Shown in pieces: positions 61,501 through 64,000 of a stretch of 64,000 nt of DNA; the first letter of the stretch is position 1; every line of letters begins with the position of its first letter. The notes under the pieces are model-generated. The model did no database searches. It was not told the origin of the DNA and was given only the letters and a program-made list of their open reading frames with translations. The DNA is taken from positions 1 to 64,000 of the forward strand of contig CAZDAR010000005.1 of NCBI GenBank assembly GCA_964503665.1, given 5' to 3'. The position numbers were made by a program, and so were the translations under genes. This DNA comes from 40-80 sp964503665 (GTDB taxonomy: Bacteria > Bacteroidota > Bacteroidia > Flavobacteriales_D > Crocinitomicaceae).

Positions 61501-64000
61501 TGCTATATTCAGAAGCATTCGTCAAGTTGGAATTTGGATCACCCGTTACTTTATTTCGTTGGTCTTTTAATTTTGTTAGGTATTCAAACTTGATTTCAAC
61601 ATTATTCGCTTCAGGCCAAATTTCATTTTCTCCATTTGCATACCAAGGTGTCACTTTCAAAGGCATTTCATATTCGTAATAATTTTCACTTTGATCGGTT
61701 CCTAAACGAACAAAAAGGGTCAAATCATCATCGTTCAAAGGGTTTTCATTGTTCAACTTCTCAGCATGAACAAACATCTTCAACTTCTTGTATGTGCGGA
61801 CATTAAAAGTAGCATTCTTAAACGCTGCACGAGCATCTCCGTCTTTTAAACCACAAACTTCTAACGTCATTGACTGTTCGTTCATTTGACGCGTTTGAAC
61901 TTGTGTTGGATCTAATTCACGCTGAATTCCTGGAGGAAGTTTATAATTAACAGGAATACGCTCCGCATTTTCTTCAAAGTTCAATGCGCTAATATTAAAT
62001 AGTGTAGACGCCGGGTCGGTTATGACAGCTTCGCCTGGTGAATCTAAGGTCTTTTGATACTTACGCCATTCCGACCGAATCAATTCTAATTTTGCAAAAC
62101 GCACCACTACTTCATCTTCATCGAATCCTTTTAAGAACATACGCATAAAACGAATCGAACGAAAGTCAGAAATTCCATTGACAATTTCAGAAGGTTCTTT
62201 TACTGGAATTTTATATTGAATATATCGTTCTACTTTTGTTGGAGAAACTTGAAAAGTTACCACACTCGCCACGTAGTTCTTTCCTACCACAGTGTCACCA
62301 GGTCCGATATGAACTTTGTATTGGAAGTAGTTCTCTGATTCTGAAACGTTATTGTCATTATTAAGGTCTTCTAAATCAGGGAAAGTAGTCGCTTGCATAC
62401 TGTATCCTTTAGAAGTTACGGTATCTTTCGAGTTTCCTTCGACACCGTTATAATGCTTATAGCGTGCAATAATTGATTCTTGATTGGCATTATACGTATC
62501 ATCTAAATAAAATCGGTAATCATCACTAGAAGGGTCATTCAGAATCTTATTTTTAGCCGTTTGTGACAAAGAAGAGCTATTCACCCAATTCACATAATTC
62601 AAATAGGCTTGTCTCTCTTGACTATTACTTCTTCCATCTAAACCAACATCTTGTAGCGCACGCGAATCAGGATCCGTGTCAAAAGCATTTACGATTGCCT
62701 GATTATTAGAAACAACTGCCCAACTAGTCGTGTCTAAATCTTGATTTGCCCCTGAAGCTGTTGGTAATCCATTCTCATACGATTTTCTTGAATCAGGAAG
62801 AATGTCTTCTGAAACATTACCTAAGTTAATGTATAAATAACCTCCTTCTTTCGTAGAATTTGGATTGGCTGCTAAAGCGTCATCATTGTATGGGTCTAAA
62901 ATCCAGAATTGGATGTACTCAATATTTGCTTGCTCAAAGTCATTGGTAGTCAGTGAGCGCATGATTCCACCCCAACGATTTTTTGGATCTGTAAAACGTC
63001 CATCGTTATCTACATTTGTGGTGTCGTAATTATAGACTCCTCTTTCTTTAGGATAATACGCTAAATCTAAGAATTGAACCGTTGGAATATTCACATACGG
63101 AAGTTGTTGGTTTTTCCAGATTTCATTTTGATAGACCAAACGAACACGACTATCGGATGTTAAGCTTGGATTATTATCAAAATAGGAGGGTCTACGGTCA
63201 CCCTTAGAATAAAATGCTTGATCAATTTGGTACCATGATAAGCGAGAAACATTAAATCGATTCGCAAGTCCTTTTTTTGATCCTTCTGGAAAAAGTATCG
63301 GCTGACCTTGAGGTGTAGATGCCATTTTCCATGCAGACATTTGCTTTAAGTCAATCGAACTTTGCGTCGCCTCAAAATCATCTACATAAGAAATACCCGC
63401 TTTTGTTATCGCTCTTGGTGAACCTGGAATTAAGTGTGCAAATTCTCCATAGAAGTTCATCGAGGATTTTGCCTTTGTTGAAATTATCGGTAACCAGTCC
63501 ACTAATTTAGTCAAGAAGGGAAGATCTGTCTTATAACTAACATCGACACCCAAAACATTATTTCTAAACGGCTCCGACCCATAATCCACTTTTTGTGTCA
63601 CAGGGCGCTCCATCATTTGCATCCATGTTCCTCCTAGGTTAAGCTTCTCATTGAATCGATAATTAAGGTGTGTTCCCACTAAAGACTTTGCTTGAAAACC
63701 AAAAACAGAATTACTTTCTATCGATATTTTAAGCGGCGTTCCTGATTCTAGAATTCCTGAATTTAAAATCTTAACACGTCCTAAATTATAATCCACGGAA
63801 TAATCCACTCCCTCTGTTAACTGCATTCCGCCGGCAGTAACCTTCACGGCCCCTTCTGGAATATTTAATGCATTTAAGGCAATGTCAGAAGAGATAGAAG
63901 ATTGATATTCTCCTTTCATCACAAAACGATTCTTACCTGTAATTAATTGGGCAGCTGTTTTGGTGGAGTCATACAATTCTGTGAACGCAATTTGATTTAC
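58529..64000 (-). CDS. sprA: Type IX secretion outer-membrane translocon SprA (partial)
   Basis: C-terminal 1,823 residues of SprA; the frame remains open through the right edge (VNQIAFTELYDSTKTAAQL), so the start lies outside. SprA is the very large (about 2,350-2,500 aa in relatives) 36-strand barrel that passes CTD-bearing proteins across the outer membrane. Recognisable parts: FAHLIPGSPRAITKAGISYVDDFE, LDLAYYPKERGVYNYD, RWGGIMRSLTTNDFE, a KKELRQWKRKVKKHEKKQEKEQK basic loop (near residue 1,320 of the visible part), and strand pairs to the final CGLRLRVNLGGI. It would export the CTD proteins in this window. Confidence 0.96.
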   Translation of the reverse strand, partial: VNQIAFTELYDSTKTAAQLITGKNRFVMKGEYQSSISSDIALNALNIPEGAVKVTAGGMQLTEGVDYSVDYNLGRVKILNSGILESGTPLKISIESNSVFGFQAKSLVGTHLNYRFNEKLNLGGTWMQMMERPVTQKVDYGSEPFRNNVLGVDVSYKTDLPFLTKLVDWLPIISTKAKSSMNFYGEFAHLIPGSPRAITKAGISYVDDFEATQSSIDLKQMSAWKMASTPQGQPILFPEGSKKGLANRFNVSRLSWYQIDQAFYSKGDRRPSYFDNNPSLTSDSRVRLVYQNEIWKNQQLPYVNIPTVQFLDLAYYPKERGVYNYDTTNVDNDGRFTDPKNRWGGIMRSLTTNDFEQANIEYIQFWILDPYNDDALAANPNSTKEGGYLYINLGNVSEDILPDSRKSYENGLPTASGANQDLDTTSWAVVSNNQAIVNAFDTDPDSRALQDVGLDGRSNSQERQAYLNYVNWVNSSSLSQTAKNKILNDPSSDDYRFYLDDTYNANQESIIARYKHYNGVEGNSKDTVTSKGYSMQATTFPDLEDLNNDNNVSESENYFQYKVHIGPGDTVVGKNYVASVVTFQVSPTKVERYIQYKIPVKEPSEIVNGISDFRSIRFMRMFLKGFDEDEVVVRFAKLELIRSEWRKYQKTLDSPGEAVITDPASTLFNISALNFEENAERIPVNYKLPPGIQRELDPTQVQTRQMNEQSMTLEVCGLKDGDARAAFKNATFNVRTYKKLKMFVHAEKLNNENPLNDDDLTLFVRLGTDQSENYYEYEMPLKVTPWYANGENEIWPEANNVEIKFEYLTKLKDQRNKVTGDPNSNLTNASEYSIPYPDDPTRKLKIKGSPNLQGLKVIMIGVRNPNKASNDTWQDDGMEKCALVWVNELRLTDFDTKGGSAALARLQIQAADFANFNFAGTYSGTNWGQVDSRILERQRNEQYTFDFNTNVALGQFFGRRAMISLPFFYSYSLGIINPEYDPYNPDIKLSDYDRAEFKERARDGQDFTERKSYSFNGVRKEKSPTAKNRFYNISNFVANYSYSEATHRDFNIKYDITKTWKGGLNYNYSFSSKPWEPFKNVKAFQKTKWLDLIKDFNINYLPSTVAVTNDIVRNYNERQVKNNLVPDYEFDPVFVKSFFWNRTYYLGWDLTKNLKFTFNAINNSLFDENQGRINRKLDPDNYRVFRDTITKQLKTLGQTTNYLQDYSLQYNIPINKIPALNFVQANVKYSGTYNWQRAPLGQSRYGNTIQNSRVFNSSVQMNFTKLYDKIPYFKKVLNSDKGSTTTRSTTAGGRKSATGTPTKQPTPAKIELKPPKPLDEMTKKELRQWKRKVKKHEKKQEKEQKLRELEQKPLNPVGAFFARTVMSIRNVSGTYAVTDGTLLPGFGEGTSILGLNNRTANGLAGFAFGQQPYSLTGKRNGYSVAQVATDNNWLVKNSELNKQFTQMHAQNYQLKANLQPIKDLVIDLTMNRNFTNATSEFYRYNDLTQQFEGQSRTQISTLTYSNVSLGSAFGVFRKDNTSATFEALRENRASVSRLLGDANPNSTTVNSQGYAQGYGYNQQEVVVGAFLAAYTDRKVNSRTINPLSNIPLPNWNISYNGLSKMKFAQKMVRNFVLRHSYSSTVTIGGLQTNLKAEQDADGFSSLVDLNNNFYASHVISNVSIVERFSPLIGMDATWKLFGQDLLTKFEYKKDRNENLALSNNQVTEIRGEEYVFGLGYKIPKVRLPFKIRNKTIEEPLIIRVDFSLRDNITVIRKTDQNTNDATGGQRIMSIKSTIDYTINSMFTIQLYYDHTINTPKVMISYPTANLQCGLRLRVNLGGI

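Overview
AT-rich window from a member of the Bacteroidota, most likely a flavobacterial/Crocinitomicaceae-type organism. The evidence is a type IX secretion (T9SS) outer-membrane translocon gene (sprA, cut by the right edge), a PorP/SprF protein, several large secreted proteins with T9SS C-terminal sorting domains, the flavobacterial arginine decarboxylase family, and promoters of the Bacteroidetes form TTG-N19/20-TAnnTTTG. The genus is inference.

Layout. 0-10.5 kb: mostly core genes. These are a LolC/E-type permease downstream of rbfA, folD, a DUF481-like outer-membrane protein, an RND/MMPL exporter, rfbA, a polyprenyl synthase and a QueD-like enzyme, then a reverse-strand cold-shock-domain protein behind a fatty acid desaturase. 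11-14 kb: arginine decarboxylase and a PBP4-type DD-peptidase. 14-20 kb: a compact forward exopolysaccharide operon (GT4 glycosyltransferase, Wza-like exporter, Wzc-like tyrosine autokinase, rfbC, WecA-like transferase). A CAU tRNA (probably Ile2) and reverse-strand uvrA follow. 23-27 kb: a large HYR-repeat T9SS type B cargo immediately followed by its PorP/SprF partner.

27-38.5 kb is the accessory and decaying part. It has small lipoproteins, a wrecked T9SS type A cargo gene (stops at 28598, 28744 and 29269 plus frameshifts), a zinc alcohol dehydrogenase, an alpha/beta hydrolase, a barrel-like remnant, a shattered TauE/SafE permease, a YARHG-domain protein, and an arsenic cluster arsR-arsM followed by a dead arsC. 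38.5-55 kb returns to housekeeping: ahcY, two overlapping FKBP isomerases, efp, a type B T9SS cargo with four 195-nt tandem repeats, ung, an orphan CcoI-type copper ATPase, ddl, rfbB, tRNA-Leu(CAA), maf and an ALDH7-type dehydrogenase. The right end is a reverse-strand set: sprA, a lipoprotein, and a 757-aa exported protein overlapping it by 47 nt, neither of which I recognise.

How the genes work together. RfbA, RfbB and RfbC supply dTDP-sugar steps but lie in three places, and no rfbD is in the window. The 14-20 kb operon would assemble and export the polysaccharide. SprA and the PorP/SprF protein serve secretion of the CTD-bearing proteins. ArsM would methylate arsenite under ArsR control, without a working ArsC and with no efflux pump here. 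Most notable: the arsR-arsM-dead-arsC cluster with a perfect operator palindrome; the heavily mutated T9SS cargo gene; the uncharacterised pair behind sprA; and two genes (Lol permease, desaturase) whose family-like N-termini run upstream of the first canonical start codon, where only ATT/ATC codons are available. I found no CRISPR array, insertion sequence or phage module, and no clearly unprecedented system.
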